Source: Candidatus Gastranaerophilales bacterium (GTDB lineage: Bacteria; Cyanobacteriota; Vampirovibrionia; Gastranaerophilales; Gastranaerophilaceae). From it: a stretch of DNA of 39,481 nucleotides. Positions 17,626-25,505 of this stretch are shown here, piece after piece. The stretch spans positions 1 to 39,481 of the forward strand of contig CALVEM010000019.1 of NCBI GenBank assembly GCA_944326605.1. The letters are read 5' to 3'. Position 1 is the first letter of the stretch, and each line of letters starts with the position of its first letter. The notes below the pieces were generated by a model. It had not been told where the DNA came from and searched no databases. It worked only from the letters and a program-made list of their open reading frames with translations. Made by a program: the position numbers and the translations under genes.

Positions 17626-18429
17626 ATGGTAAAGGAAGACACAACACGTGTTAAAGATTATTTAACCAAAACAAAACTGACTACACTGGATTATATAATA
17701 AATCCCTATGTCGGATGCCCGAACAAGTGTCTATACTGCTATGCAGCTTATATGTCGAGTTTCAGCAAACATAAAGAAGAATGGGGTGAATTTCTTGATG
17801 TCAAACATACAAGAAAAAGAATTAACACTTTCAAAATAAAAGATAAAAAAGTAATGATAAGCACTGTAACAGATCCCTACAACGCTTACGAAGAAAAGTA
17901 CGGGATAACACGCATGATTATGGAACAGCTTGTTAAATCTGAAGCATACTTAAGTGTAGTTACAAAAAACAAACTAGTATTAAGAGATATTGATTTGTTT
18001 AAGAAAATGAAACATATCGAAATAGCCATCTCCATAAGCTTCTTAGATGAAAAAGTAAAGAAAAAACTTGAACCTTATTCTTCAAGCATTGAGGAAAGAC
18101 TTGAAACTTTAAAAATTTTGAAGCAAAATGGTATTAAATCGGTTGTATTTATTTCACCAATAATTCCTCAAATAACCGATTTCAAAAACATTATAGAAAA
18201 AACCAAAGACTATGCTGATGAATACTGGTTTGATAAGTTGAATTTGAGAAGCAGTTTTAAAACAAAAATGTTCAAATTCATAAATGAGGAATATCCTATT
18301 TACAAATCATTGTATAATGATATATATAATATGAAAAATCCGCAGTACTTTGACGAATTAAATATAGAAATTGAAAAATACTGCAGAGAAAATAATATAG
18401 TTTATAAAAATTTCTATGCCGGCACATAA
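17626..18429 (+). CDS. Radical SAM protein (SPL/Rv2578c-like family)
   Basis: The 267 residues carry the radical SAM cluster motif Cys31-x3-Cys35-x2-Cys38 (GCPNKCLYCYA), preceded by NPYVGC, and downstream TDPYNAYEEKYGITR and the strand SVVTKNKLVLRD. This arrangement is typical of the small radical SAM proteins annotated as DNA repair photolyase or SplB-like. The substrate is not known and the photolyase label is not justified for most members. There is no Shine-Dalgarno; the ATG falls at the predicted transcription start. A strong hairpin terminator follows at 18479. Confidence 0.85.
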   Translation: MVKEDTTRVKDYLTKTKLTTLDYIINPYVGCPNKCLYCYAAYMSSFSKHKEEWGEFLDVKHTRKRINTFKIKDKKVMISTVTDPYNAYEEKYGITRMIMEQLVKSEAYLSVVTKNKLVLRDIDLFKKMKHIEIAISISFLDEKVKKKLEPYSSSIEERLETLKILKQNGIKSVVFISPIIPQITDFKNIIEKTKDYADEYWFDKLNLRSSFKTKMFKFINEEYPIYKSLYNDIYNMKNPQYFDELNIEIEKYCRENNIVYKNFYAGT

Positions 18430-18478
18430 ATTGCTTCTTGACCAAAATAAATCTTTTCAGCCGGCTTTTCCTAAAATT

Positions 18479-18519
18479 AAAGGACATTGATGAATTTTTT
18501 AAATACATCATGTCCTTTT
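18479..18519 (+). terminator. Intrinsic terminator after radical SAM gene
   Basis: AAAGGACA-T-TGATG pairs with CATCA-TGTCCTTTT around a 13-base loop and ends in TTTT. The adjacent MITE copy inserted immediately after its T tail, and the tail is partly duplicated on the far side. Confidence 0.8.
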
Positions 18520-18524
18520 GTTAC

Positions 18525-18661
18525 TAAACTAATATTGCAGTTTACACTAAACAACATCTAAATTGTCACCCTGAACTAGTTTCAGGGTCTAATTACCGTG
18601 GGATGCTGAAACAAGTTCAGCATGACGTACTCATAATTAGAGTAAACCGCGATATTAGTCC
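18525..18661. mobile_element. MITE-like element, copy 1 (137 bp)
   Basis: Ends form imperfect inverted repeats (ACTAATATTGCAGTTTACAC at the left; the right end reads AGAGTAAACCGCGATATTAGT before CC). The interior holds two palindromic modules, GTCACCCTGAAC..GGGTCT and GATGCTGAAAC..GTTCAGCATGAC. Flanks TTTTGTTAC and TTTTGTTAT match at 8 of 9 bases, consistent with a decayed 9-bp target duplication. It lies between the radical SAM gene and clpP. No open frame; it would depend on a transposase elsewhere. Confidence 0.75.
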
Positions 18662-18727
18662 TTTTGTTATTGTATATACATTATTTATTTTTATATTATA
18701 ATAAACGTATTATATAGGAGAGCAAAT

Positions 18728-19342
18728 ATGGATCAGGAAACTTATATGAGAATAATGGGCTATGTCCCGACAGTTATAGAAGCTTCATCACGCGGAGAAC
18801 GTTCTTTTGATATTTTTTCAAGACTTTTAAGAGAAAGAATTATATTTTTAGGAACAGAAATTGATGATGATGTTGCAAATTCAATTGTTGCGCAGCTTCT
18901 GCTGCTTGACAGCGAGAATTCGGAAAAAGATATTATGCTTTATATAAACAGTCCTGGCGGTGTAATTACTGCCGGTATGGCTATTTATGATACAATGCAG
19001 CTTATCAAATCCGACGTTTCTACAATATGCCTCGGAGATGCAGCATCTATGGGAGCCTTTTTGCTTTGTTCCGGAGCTAAGGGGAAAAGAATGGCTCTTC
19101 CTAATGCACGAGTAATGATACATCAGCCTCTGGGCGGTGCAAAAGGTCAGGCAACAGATATTGAAATTGAAGCAAAAGAAATTTTGAGAATGAAAGATAT
19201 GTTAATTGAAATAATCGCTCAAAATTCAGGTCAACCGGTCGAAAAAGTTAAAGAAGACTGCGAACGTGATCACTTCTTAACTGCACAGCAAGCATTAGAA
19301 TACGGACTTATTGATAAAGTTATTACAAAAAGCGGTCAATAA
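18728..19342 (+). CDS. clpP: ATP-dependent Clp protease proteolytic subunit ClpP
   Basis: The 204-residue protein contains the ClpP catalytic triad Ser107 ([11 protein letters not shown]), His132 (MIHQPLGG) and Asp181 (ERDHFL), and the conserved INSPGG oxyanion region. It forms the barrel protease used by ClpX/ClpA-type unfoldases. Tyr-Val-Pro near residue 12 and SFDIFSRLL are normal N-terminal features. AGGAG is well placed before the ATG at 18728. No clpX or tig is adjacent. A hairpin terminator follows. Confidence 0.97.
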   Translation: MDQETYMRIMGYVPTVIEASSRGERSFDIFSRLLRERIIFLGTEIDDDVANSIVAQLLLLDSENSEKDIMLYINSPGGVITAGMAIYDTMQLIKSDVSTICLGDAASMGAFLLCSGAKGKRMALPNARVMIHQPLGGAKGQATDIEIEAKEILRMKDMLIEIIAQNSGQPVEKVKEDCERDHFLTAQQALEYGLIDKVITKSGQ

Positions 19343-19374
19343 ACAAAATATTAACAAATCTTAACATAACAGCC

Positions 19375-19408
19375 AAAAACATGCAATTTCAAGGAGTTGC
19401 ATGTTTTT
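19375..19408 (+). terminator. Intrinsic terminator after clpP
   Basis: AAAAACATGCAA pairs with TTGCATGTTTTT around ten bases, with a T run. Confidence 0.85.
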
Positions 19409-19461
19409 ATATAAATGTAAGGTTAAAAAGGTTAGTTATAAATTAGGTAGGAGTAAAGAAA

Positions 19462-19977
19462 ATGTCTCCATTGATTTTCGCATACCGAAAATTGCAACTT
19501 ATTCATCAACGGAACGATTTACAGTATCGTTTGATGGAGCTGACAAAGAAGTTATCAGATTTGCAGCAATACTCTGCAAATGTAGCTGACGGTTCAGTGT
19601 CTATGAGCGATATGATGAATACTCCGGGTTCAATGTTCGGTCGACAAATGATGTACATGCAGTATGCCCATAACGGAGCGTTAATGAGCGCAAACCAAAA
19701 TATGGCAATGATGCAGCCGGTAATGGCAATGCAGATGCAACAAATGCCTAATCCGCAATATCAGGCAATGTATCAGCAGTGGATATTTAAAAGTCTGTAT
19801 AATCAGGCGCGTGAAAATATCGGCAAACAGGAAAGCAAACTTTTGAATGAACAAGAAAAACAAATTCAGGCTGAAAAAGCTAAAATAGAAACCCAGTTAA
19901 AAATGATTGAACAGGAATATGAATCGGTTAAACAGGGTGAACAGGAAGCTATAAAATTATTTAAACCTGAATATTAA
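19462..19977 (+). CDS. Met/Gln-rich coiled-coil protein of unknown function (171 aa)
   Basis: AGGAG precedes the ATG at 19462. The first 40 residues are helical (FAYRKLQLIHQRNDLQYRLMEL). The middle, about 45-105, is extremely rich in Met, Gln, Asn, Ala and Tyr (QMMYMQYAHNGALMS, MAMMQPVMAMQMQQM). Residues 115-165 form a Lys/Glu/Gln coiled coil. No signal peptide or membrane helix. I cannot assign a function; the Met-rich centre suggests either metal binding or an assembly region, both guesses. It ends in its own terminator. Confidence 0.8.
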   Translation: MSPLIFAYRKLQLIHQRNDLQYRLMELTKKLSDLQQYSANVADGSVSMSDMMNTPGSMFGRQMMYMQYAHNGALMSANQNMAMMQPVMAMQMQQMPNPQYQAMYQQWIFKSLYNQARENIGKQESKLLNEQEKQIQAEKAKIETQLKMIEQEYESVKQGEQEAIKLFKPEY

Positions 19978-20020
19978 TAAGGATTTACCATAAAACATCC
20001 TATCCTTGACTAACCTTTAC

Positions 20021-20050
20021 AAGGGGTTCGCTAAACGCGGGCTCCTTTTT
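20021..20050 (+). terminator. Intrinsic terminator after the Met/Gln-rich gene
   Basis: AAGGGGTTCGC can pair with GCGGGCTCCTT (11 pairs including G-U) around a 5-base loop, ending in five T. Confidence 0.65.
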
Positions 20051-20561
20051 AACATGAAATAACAATATCAGCTTTACGGTCAAAACTTTCACGGGGCAAT
20101 TTTTCGACGAGAAGAGCAGACGAAATAGGGAGGATTGTTTTAATCCCTTTGTATTTTGCAAGGAATCTATCGTAAAATCCCCCGCCATAGCCTAATCTAA
20201 ATCCGTCTTTATCCGCCATAAGCGCCGGAACAAATATCAAATCAAGAATTTCCGGATTTACAGGATTAGAGCATGGTTCCTGAACTTTAAAATGCGAAGT
20301 TACAAGAACATCACCAAATTTGAAAGGACAAACCAGAATATCTTCATCATAAACTTTAGGCAGATAAAAATTTTTGTCATCTTCCAATAACGGCAGCAGA
20401 TTTATTTCGTATTTCATAGGATAAAAAATCATTACATTTTGAGCATTTTGATAAGTTTTATTTTCTCTTATCATATTTAATATACTTGAACTGACAGATG
20501 GAATATCAAGCCCTTTTCGTATAATTTTTGCACGTACTCTTAAGTCTGTTTTATTATCCAT
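20049..20561 (-). CDS. ygfA: 5-formyltetrahydrofolate cyclo-ligase
   Basis: From the start at 20561 the protein is 170 residues (MDNKTDLRVRAKIIRKGL). It has the family core VMIFYPMKYEINLLPL and the signature GFRLGYGGGFYDRFL near residues 127-141. It converts 5-formyl-THF to methenyl-THF with ATP. I preferred 20561 over the longer frame from 20615, which would run through the divergent cobO gene. There is no RBS; TATACT ends exactly six bases upstream of the ATG, suggesting a leaderless message. It shares a 22-base gap with the divergent cobO. Confidence 0.9.
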   Translation of the reverse strand: MDNKTDLRVRAKIIRKGLDIPSVSSSILNMIRENKTYQNAQNVMIFYPMKYEINLLPLLEDDKNFYLPKVYDEDILVCPFKFGDVLVTSHFKVQEPCSNPVNPEILDLIFVPALMADKDGFRLGYGGGFYDRFLAKYKGIKTILPISSALLVEKLPRESFDRKADIVISC

Positions 20562-20567
20562 AATTTT

Positions 20568-20577
20568 AGTATATAAT
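20568..20577. promoter_or_regulatory. Overlapping divergent -10 elements of ygfA and cobO copy 1
   Basis: On the plus strand TATAAT occupies 20572-20577, six bases before the cobO ATG. On the minus strand TATACT occupies 20568-20573, six bases before the ygfA ATG. The two hexamers share two base pairs, so polymerase could serve only one direction at a time. Neither has a good -35 at standard spacing. Confidence 0.6.
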
Positions 20578-20583
20578 AAAAAT

Positions 20584-21162
20584 ATGAATAACTTTTGCAA
20601 AAATGAACTGGTCAACCCTAATTGGGCAAAACACGGCTATATTCAAGTCTATACAGGCAACGGTAAAGGAAAAACTACAGCTTCTCTGGGGCTTGCAATG
20701 CGGGCACTTGGGCGATGCTGGAAAGTACTTATTATAATGTTTACAAAAGGCGGAGATGACTACGGAGAACTCAACTCTTTCAGAAATCTGTCACCAGAAA
20801 TTACAAAAAATCTCACAATCATTCAAGCAGGTCTTGATAGAATTGTCTATTCAAATAACAAAAATCAAAATGACGAAGAGGAAATAAAAAAAGGCTGGGA
20901 ACTTGCGAAAAAAGCTATAGAAAATGATGAATACAACTTGATAATTCTTGATGAAGCAAATATTGCAATAGATCTGGGATTTATTGACGTTGATGAAGTT
21001 GTGGAAGTTTTGAAAAACAAACCTGAAGAAATGGAAATTGTTCTGACAGGAAGAAATGCTAATCAAAAAATTATTGATATAGCCCATCTGGTTTCGGAAA
21101 TCAAACCTGTAAAACATTACTGGGATACAGGAATTGCCGCCAGAAAAGGAATTGAATACTAA
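20584..21162 (+). CDS. cobO: ATP:cob(I)alamin adenosyltransferase, CobO/BtuR family, copy 1
   Basis: The 192-residue protein has the CobO P-loop TGNGKGKTTASLGLAMRALG, then YNLIILDEANIA (Walker B-like), EIVLTGRNAN and the C-terminal IKPVKHYWDTGIAARKGIEY. It adenosylates cob(I)alamin or precursors to the coenzyme form. Compared with the second copy it has a longer N-terminus (about 15 extra residues) and divergent sequence after the P-loop (MFTKGGDDYGELNSF). The ATG has no RBS and is six bases after a perfect TATAAT. Which corrinoid each copy uses is unknown. Confidence 0.92.
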   Translation: MNNFCKNELVNPNWAKHGYIQVYTGNGKGKTTASLGLAMRALGRCWKVLIIMFTKGGDDYGELNSFRNLSPEITKNLTIIQAGLDRIVYSNNKNQNDEEEIKKGWELAKKAIENDEYNLIILDEANIAIDLGFIDVDEVVEVLKNKPEEMEIVLTGRNANQKIIDIAHLVSEIKPVKHYWDTGIAARKGIEY

Positions 21163-21165
21163 AAA

Positions 21166-21345
21166 CTATGCACTCCTTCTCATAAGATCAGACAGCTTTA
21201 CTTCTTTATGTTCTTTCTTTATCTTTTTAACAGGCTTTTTCTCATCAACATTTTCTTTTTTGAATTGGGACAAACCTACTTTTATATTCATATTCTGATC
21301 GCTTATCATAAAAATATCTTTGAAAAATGCTATTAATTCTTTCAT
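21166..21345 (-). CDS. Small basic protein of unknown function (59 aa)
   Basis: The frame reads MKELIAFFKDIFMISDQNMN, then a Lys-rich middle (KKPVKKIKKEHKEVK) and LSDLMRRSA at the end. A good RBS (AGGAG, 7-8 bases upstream) and a TATAAT on the minus strand at 21364-21369 support expression. It is convergent with cobO copy 1 with three bases between stops, which fits compact gene packing. No signal or membrane helix. The function is unknown; the amphipathic N-terminal helix plus basic tail could bind membranes or nucleic acid. Confidence 0.65.
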   Translation of the reverse strand: MKELIAFFKDIFMISDQNMNIKVGLSQFKKENVDEKKPVKKIKKEHKEVKLSDLMRRSA

Positions 21346-21471
21346 AAGTTTTCTCCTAAAACTATTATAACCTTATGTATTATATTTATATCATTCATTA
21401 AACCTATTTTCAACTCAAAAATCATTGTATTTTATGTTATATTAAAGATACAAGAACTTCCGGAGCACAAT

Positions 21472-22182
21472 TTGAACACTGATAAGACACAAATTTTGAA
21501 CGATAAACATAATCAAGATTTTAATACTGCTTTAGATATATATGAAAATGAATATTCGCATAACGATTTGATTTCATTTTTAAAAAACGGTACAGTTGCG
21601 GAAAAACAGGCTGCCATACTCAAATTGGATAATATTACATCAAAAGAAGAAGCAAAAATAATAATGTCAAATTTGACGGGCTGCGACGGGAAAATCAGGG
21701 AAGCAGTATCTTTCAGACTGAAAGAATTTATACCTCAAAATCCGGATTTTTATAAAGAGTTTCAAGACACAATTCTTGATGCTCTGATAGACATAAACGG
21801 AAATATTTGCAGAAATATGTTATGTGCAATTCAGTGCCTGAAAAATTATCCGGAATTTTATGTTGATTTTTGCAGAAAACTTGTCGAGAACACAAAGCCC
21901 GTTATTGACAAAGTCAAATCATTTGATATTCAAGACGGCAAATATAAAATTAATAAAGAAGTCTTTAAACTTTACTGGTACCTTGAAACAATCAGTGAGT
22001 TTTCTAACCTTATTGATATAAAAATTCTAAAACAAATTATTTATGAAACAAAAAATATTCCCGATTACACAATACGCGAAAAAACTGCTAAAATTCTTTC
22101 GAAATTTCATGACGACAAAGATTTGTTAACAATTAAACAGGAATTAAAAAAAGACGAAAACTACTATGTCAGGCGGTATTAA
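21472..22182 (+). CDS. HEAT-repeat-like helical protein (236 aa), TTG start
   Basis: The start is TTG with GGAG six bases upstream; no ATG is closer in frame. The protein is all helical, with repeating antiparallel helix pairs typical of HEAT/armadillo folds (NGTVAEKQAAILKLDNITSKEEAKII, DGKIREAVSFRLKEFI, DYTIREKTAKILSKFHDDKDLLTI). Such proteins are scaffolds; no catalytic residues are evident. It stands alone between the small basic gene and the RHH pair. Confidence 0.75.
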   Translation: MNTDKTQILNDKHNQDFNTALDIYENEYSHNDLISFLKNGTVAEKQAAILKLDNITSKEEAKIIMSNLTGCDGKIREAVSFRLKEFIPQNPDFYKEFQDTILDALIDINGNICRNMLCAIQCLKNYPEFYVDFCRKLVENTKPVIDKVKSFDIQDGKYKINKEVFKLYWYLETISEFSNLIDIKILKQIIYETKNIPDYTIREKTAKILSKFHDDKDLLTIKQELKKDENYYVRRY

Positions 22183-22311
22183 TACCATATATATTAATTT
22201 TTGTTAAGAAGTTTATAACAAATATATACACTTTACGCAATTTTTAATGAATAATCTCCTTTATATATATACAAAGGGGAATTACAAAGGGATAACAAAA
22301 AGGAGAACAAT

Positions 22312-22500
22312 ATGGCCAGAGTTTTAATATCAATGCCGGAAAGATTTTTAGATGAAATAGACAAAGTAGCAGGAAATGAAAATCGTACACGCTCAGAATT
22401 AATAAGAGAAGCACTGAGAACTTATATGTACAGAAATCAGATCAGAAATTCTCAAAAAGCTTCAAAAAATGCAGAAATCTTAGACGCACTGCTGGGTTAA
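22312..22500 (+). CDS. Ribbon-helix-helix (CopG/MetJ-type) DNA-binding protein
   Basis: The 62 residues form one RHH domain: strand ARVLISMP, helix ERFLDEIDKVAG, turn NENRTRSE and helix LIREALRTYMYRNQ, then a short Ser/Lys tail. RHH proteins bind DNA as dimers through the strand. RBS AGGAG is strong. A second small protein with a similar RSEL helix follows 26 bases downstream. It may be an antitoxin-like or autonomous regulator; no toxin gene is adjacent. Confidence 0.88.
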   Translation: MARVLISMPERFLDEIDKVAGNENRTRSELIREALRTYMYRNQIRNSQKASKNAEILDALLG

Positions 22501-22526
22501 AAAATTTTATAAAAAGGGTAAAAGAA

Positions 22527-22688
22527 ATGGAAAATACAGAATACATAATGTCATCACTTGATGAATATTTTCAGATTTTAGACAAAGAAAATAAAAAACG
22601 CTCGGAACTTGTTGCAAAATCTCTGGTAAAATACTTGCAGCAAACAAAAGAAAAATCAAAATTTGCATCACTTCAAATTGCAAAATAA
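22527..22688 (+). CDS. Small RHH-like protein (53 aa), partner of the preceding gene
   Basis: The frame encodes MENTEYIMSSLDEYFQILD, then KENKKRSELVAKSLVKYLQQ and a Lys/Ser tail ending LQIAK. The NKKRSELVAKSLVKY segment aligns with NRTRSELIREALRTY of the upstream RHH protein, and the residues before it could supply the strand and first helix. AAGGG precedes the ATG at about 9 bases. The two genes are probably one transcript ending at the hairpin at 22754. A heterodimer is possible but not shown. Confidence 0.65.
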   Translation: MENTEYIMSSLDEYFQILDKENKKRSELVAKSLVKYLQQTKEKSKFASLQIAK

Positions 22689-22753
22689 AAAAGTCAAGGT
22701 CATAGATTATTTTGGGAAAAGGGAAAAAATTTTTAGGGGAAAACAAACTTTAT

Positions 22754-22779
22754 AGGTCTGCTTAAATAAAAGCAGACCT
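22754..22779 (+). terminator. Hairpin terminator after the RHH pair
   Basis: Perfect 10-bp arms AGGTCTGCTT / AAGCAGACCT with a 6-base loop, then TTGTAGTTTTT. Confidence 0.75.
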
Positions 22780-22796
22780 TGTAGTTTTTATAATAA

Positions 22797-22828
22797 AAAA
22801 AACGAGCCTGTAACCAGGCTCGTTTTTT
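22797..22828 (-). terminator. Strong terminator of tuf
   Basis: AAAAAACGAGCCTG pairs with CAGGCTCGTTTTTT around four bases. It is effective in both directions and lies 25 bases after the tuf stop on the minus strand. Confidence 0.92.
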
Positions 22829-22853
22829 AATTTGTATAATATTGCCGAATAAA

Positions 22854-24062
22854 TTATTCAATAATTTTATCAACAACACCGGCACCAACTGTGTGACCGC
22901 CTTCTCTGATAGCGAATCTCATACCTTCTTCGATAGCTACAGGAGCGATAAGTTCAACTTCCATTACAACGTTGTCGCCAGGCATAACCATTTGACCGTC
23001 GAATTTGATTGAACCTGTTACGTCAGTTGTTCTGATATAGAACTGAGGTCTGTAACCGGGGAAGAAAGGAGTATGACGTCCGCCTTCTTCTTTAGTCAAT
23101 ACGTAAACGTTAGCGGTAAATTTAGTGTGCGGATGAATTGTACCCGGTTTAGCAAGTACTTGACCGCGTTGAATATCAGTTTTGTCGATACCACGAAGCA
23201 AAGCTCCAATGTTATCACCAGCTTGACCTTGATCAAGAGATTTTCTGAACATTTCAACACCGGTAACAGTTGTTTTCTTAGTTTCGCCTAAACCAACGAT
23301 TTCAACTTCGTCACCAACTTTAACAACACCACGTTCTACACGGCCTGTAGCAACAGTACCACGACCTGTGATAGAGAATACGTCTTCAACAGGCATCAAG
23401 AACGGTTTGTCCAAATCACGAACAGGTGTCGGGAAGTAAGAATCGATAGCATCCATCAATTCCCAAATTTTGTCAACCCATTTATCTTCACCGCGTTGAA
23501 TTTTCGGATTAGCTTGAGCAGCTTCAAGAGCTTTCAAAGCAGAACCGTGAATGAACGGAATGTTGTCACCGTCGAATTCGTAAGAAGAAAGAAGTTCTCT
23601 AACTTCCATTTCAACTAATTCTAACAATTCCGGATCATCAACCATATCGCATTTGTTCAAGAATACAACGAGGTTAGGAACGCCAACCTGACGAGCTAAC
23701 AGGATGTGTTCACGAGTCTGAGGCATAGCACCGTCAGTTGCAGCAACTACGAGGATAGCACCGTCCATCTGAGCAGCACCTGTAATCATGTTTTTAACAT
23801 AGTCTGCGTGGCCCGGGCAGTCAACGTGAGCATAGTGTCTTGTTGCTGTTTCATATTCTACGTGAGCAGTAGAGATGGTAATACCTCTTGCTTTTTCTTC
23901 CGGAGCTGCGTCGATTTCATCAAATTTTTTCAATGCAGCTTGTCCTGCAGCAGCCAATACAGCTGTGATAGCTGCTGTTAATGTTGTTTTACCGTGGTCA
24001 ACGTGGCCAATTGTACCGATGTTAACGTGCGGTTTGGTACGTTCGTACTTTTCTCTAGCCAT
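22854..24062 (-). CDS. tuf: Elongation factor Tu
   Basis: This 402-residue GTPase delivers aminoacyl-tRNA to the ribosome. The G motifs are intact: GHVDHGKT (19-26), DCPGH, NKCD and GSALKAL. Domains II and III include the [21 protein letters not shown] and [20 protein letters not shown] signatures. It has the strongest RBS of the region (AAGGAG) and its own consensus-like promoter. Its codon use is visibly different from neighbours (more C-ending codons and ACC/GGT), as expected for a highly expressed gene. It is not next to fusA or rps genes but downstream of nusA. Confidence 0.99.
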   Translation of the reverse strand: MAREKYERTKPHVNIGTIGHVDHGKTTLTAAITAVLAAAGQAALKKFDEIDAAPEEKARGITISTAHVEYETATRHYAHVDCPGHADYVKNMITGAAQMDGAILVVAATDGAMPQTREHILLARQVGVPNLVVFLNKCDMVDDPELLELVEMEVRELLSSYEFDGDNIPFIHGSALKALEAAQANPKIQRGEDKWVDKIWELMDAIDSYFPTPVRDLDKPFLMPVEDVFSITGRGTVATGRVERGVVKVGDEVEIVGLGETKKTTVTGVEMFRKSLDQGQAGDNIGALLRGIDKTDIQRGQVLAKPGTIHPHTKFTANVYVLTKEEGGRHTPFFPGYRPQFYIRTTDVTGSIKFDGQMVMPGDNVVMEVELIAPVAIEEGMRFAIREGGHTVGAGVVDKIIE

Positions 24063-24128
24063 GAGATTAATCTCCTTTTTTCTACTTATACTACAATACT
24101 AATTTGGTATTTTAAGCCATACTATTAT

Positions 24129-24156
24129 ATAATATTTGCTCAATATTTTTTGTCAA
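24129..24156 (-). promoter_or_regulatory. Predicted tuf promoter
   Basis: On the minus strand a perfect TTGACA (24151-24156), 16 bases, TATTAT (24129-24134). A TATAAT at 24124-24129 overlaps but has a 21-base spacer. It lies about 66 bases before the tuf ATG. Confidence 0.7.
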
Positions 24157-24164
24157 CAGAACAG

Positions 24165-24203
24165 AAAAAGCAGGGCTGATAATTATAACAGCCATGCTTT
24201 TTT
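24165..24203 (-). terminator. Terminator between nusA and tuf
   Basis: AAAAAGCA-g-GGCTG pairs with CAGCC-a-TGCTTTTT around ten bases, just after the nusA stop. It isolates the tuf promoter from the rimP-nusA transcript. Confidence 0.8.
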
Positions 24204-24208
24204 ATAAA

Positions 24209-25441
24209 CTATTCTTCAGTTTCTTCAACTTCTTCAGCAGCCGGCTCGTCTTGAAAATCTTCTTCATCAACTGCTTGCTGGTTCATTTCTTCTTCAATTT
24301 CCTGTTGAAGTTCGTCCGGTTCATCAATATCTTCTGTCTCTTCAACAGGTTCCTCGTAATTTTCAAAGTTAGCCGCTTCGGCTTTTTCCATTTGAGAAAC
24401 ACTCTTGATATCTATTTTCCAGCCGGTCAATTTATGGGCAAGTCTTACATTCTGACCTTCTCTGCCGATTGCAAGACTCAACTGATCGTCAGGGACTACA
24501 ACCATAGCTTCATGAGAGTATTCATCATCAGCCAGAATATCAACAGACACAACTCTTGCAGGTGATAATGCATTAACAATATACTCTACAGGATCTTCAG
24601 AATATCTTACAATATCAATTTTTTCGTTTTTCAATTCTGAAACAATTGTCTGAATTCTTGAGCCGCGCGGACCTATGCAGGCGCCCACACTGTCAACTTC
24701 AGGATCATTTGACCAGACCGCAATTTTTGTTCTGTAGCCGGCTTCTCTTGAAATTGATTTAATTTCAACAATACCGTCTTCGATTTCCGGAACTTCAAGT
24801 TCAAAAAGTTCTCTGACAATTTCTGCATGTGCATGAGAAACAATTACCTGCGGCAATCTTGTAGTTTCTTTTACATTAAGAACAAAAACTCTAATTCTGT
24901 TTCCGGGTTTGTAATATTCTCCCGGGATTTGTTCTTTTTGCGGCATAATAGCATCAATTTTGCCGATATTAACAATAACATTGCGGTTTTCAACCCTTTG
25001 AATAATACCGGTTGTCAGCGTACCTTTTTTATCCATAAATTCCTGCAGAACAAGATTTCTTTCAGCTTCTCTGATACGCTGTGTGATAACCTGTTTAGCG
25101 GATTGTGCTGCAATACGCCCGAATTGTTCCGGTGTAACTTCAATTTTAACTTCGTCACCGACCTCGACATCTTCTGCAATTTCCTGAGCATCTTTTAATG
25201 AAATCTGTGTATCAGGATCTTCCACTTCATCTACAACCAGTTTTGTACTGAATACACCGATTTCTCCGGACTGCTCGTCTAAAATAGCCTCAATATTTGC
25301 AGCTTCTTTAATCCTCATGTGTTTTTTATAAGCTGCTACCATTGCATCACATAAAGATGCTATCAGAACTTCTTTAGAAATTCCTCTTTCTCTTTCAAGC
25401 TCTTCGCAAGCTTCAAAAAGTGCTGTTCCGATTTTAATCAT
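24209..25441 (-). CDS. nusA: Transcription termination/antitermination factor NusA
   Basis: The 410-residue protein has the N-terminal polymerase-binding domain (1-125, beginning MIKIGTALFEACEELERERG). An S1 domain follows (about 130-205, KGTLTTGIIQRVENRNVIVNI), then two KH domains (with GACIGPRGSRIQTIVSEL and LAIGREGQNVRLAHKLTGW). A very acidic C-terminal tail of about 55 residues replaces the repeat domains found in proteobacterial NusA. It modulates pausing, termination and antitermination. The usual downstream ylxR-infB genes are absent; a terminator and tuf follow instead. Upstream, rimP is separated from it by an S23-type gene. Confidence 0.98.
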   Translation of the reverse strand: MIKIGTALFEACEELERERGISKEVLIASLCDAMVAAYKKHMRIKEAANIEAILDEQSGEIGVFSTKLVVDEVEDPDTQISLKDAQEIAEDVEVGDEVKIEVTPEQFGRIAAQSAKQVITQRIREAERNLVLQEFMDKKGTLTTGIIQRVENRNVIVNIGKIDAIMPQKEQIPGEYYKPGNRIRVFVLNVKETTRLPQVIVSHAHAEIVRELFELEVPEIEDGIVEIKSISREAGYRTKIAVWSNDPEVDSVGACIGPRGSRIQTIVSELKNEKIDIVRYSEDPVEYIVNALSPARVVSVDILADDEYSHEAMVVVPDDQLSLAIGREGQNVRLAHKLTGWKIDIKSVSQMEKAEAANFENYEEPVEETEDIDEPDELQQEIEEEMNQQAVDEEDFQDEPAAEEVEETEE

Positions 25442-25476
25442 TGTTTATTTTCCTTTCTTTTTATTAAAGTCTATAA

Positions 25477-25504
25477 GTTAATAAGTAAATAAGAGAATAA
25501 GTTC
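25477..25504. repeat. Left inverted repeat beside the four-helix-bundle gene
   Basis: AT-rich iterated AATAAG motifs ending AGAGAATAAGTTC are the inverted counterpart of 25901-25935 (GAACTTATT..CTCTTATTCAC), so the S23-type gene is flanked by inverted copies of the same short sequence. Confidence 0.55.
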
Positions 25505-25505
25505 T

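Noticed and set aside
17626..18429. Spore photoproduct lyase
   Set aside because: The radical SAM cluster fits, but the protein is shorter than SplB and there is no other evidence of sporulation; only a family-level label is justified.
22312..22688. Toxin-antitoxin module
   Set aside because: Both small proteins look like RHH/antitoxin-type; no RelE, MazF, PIN or similar toxin is adjacent.
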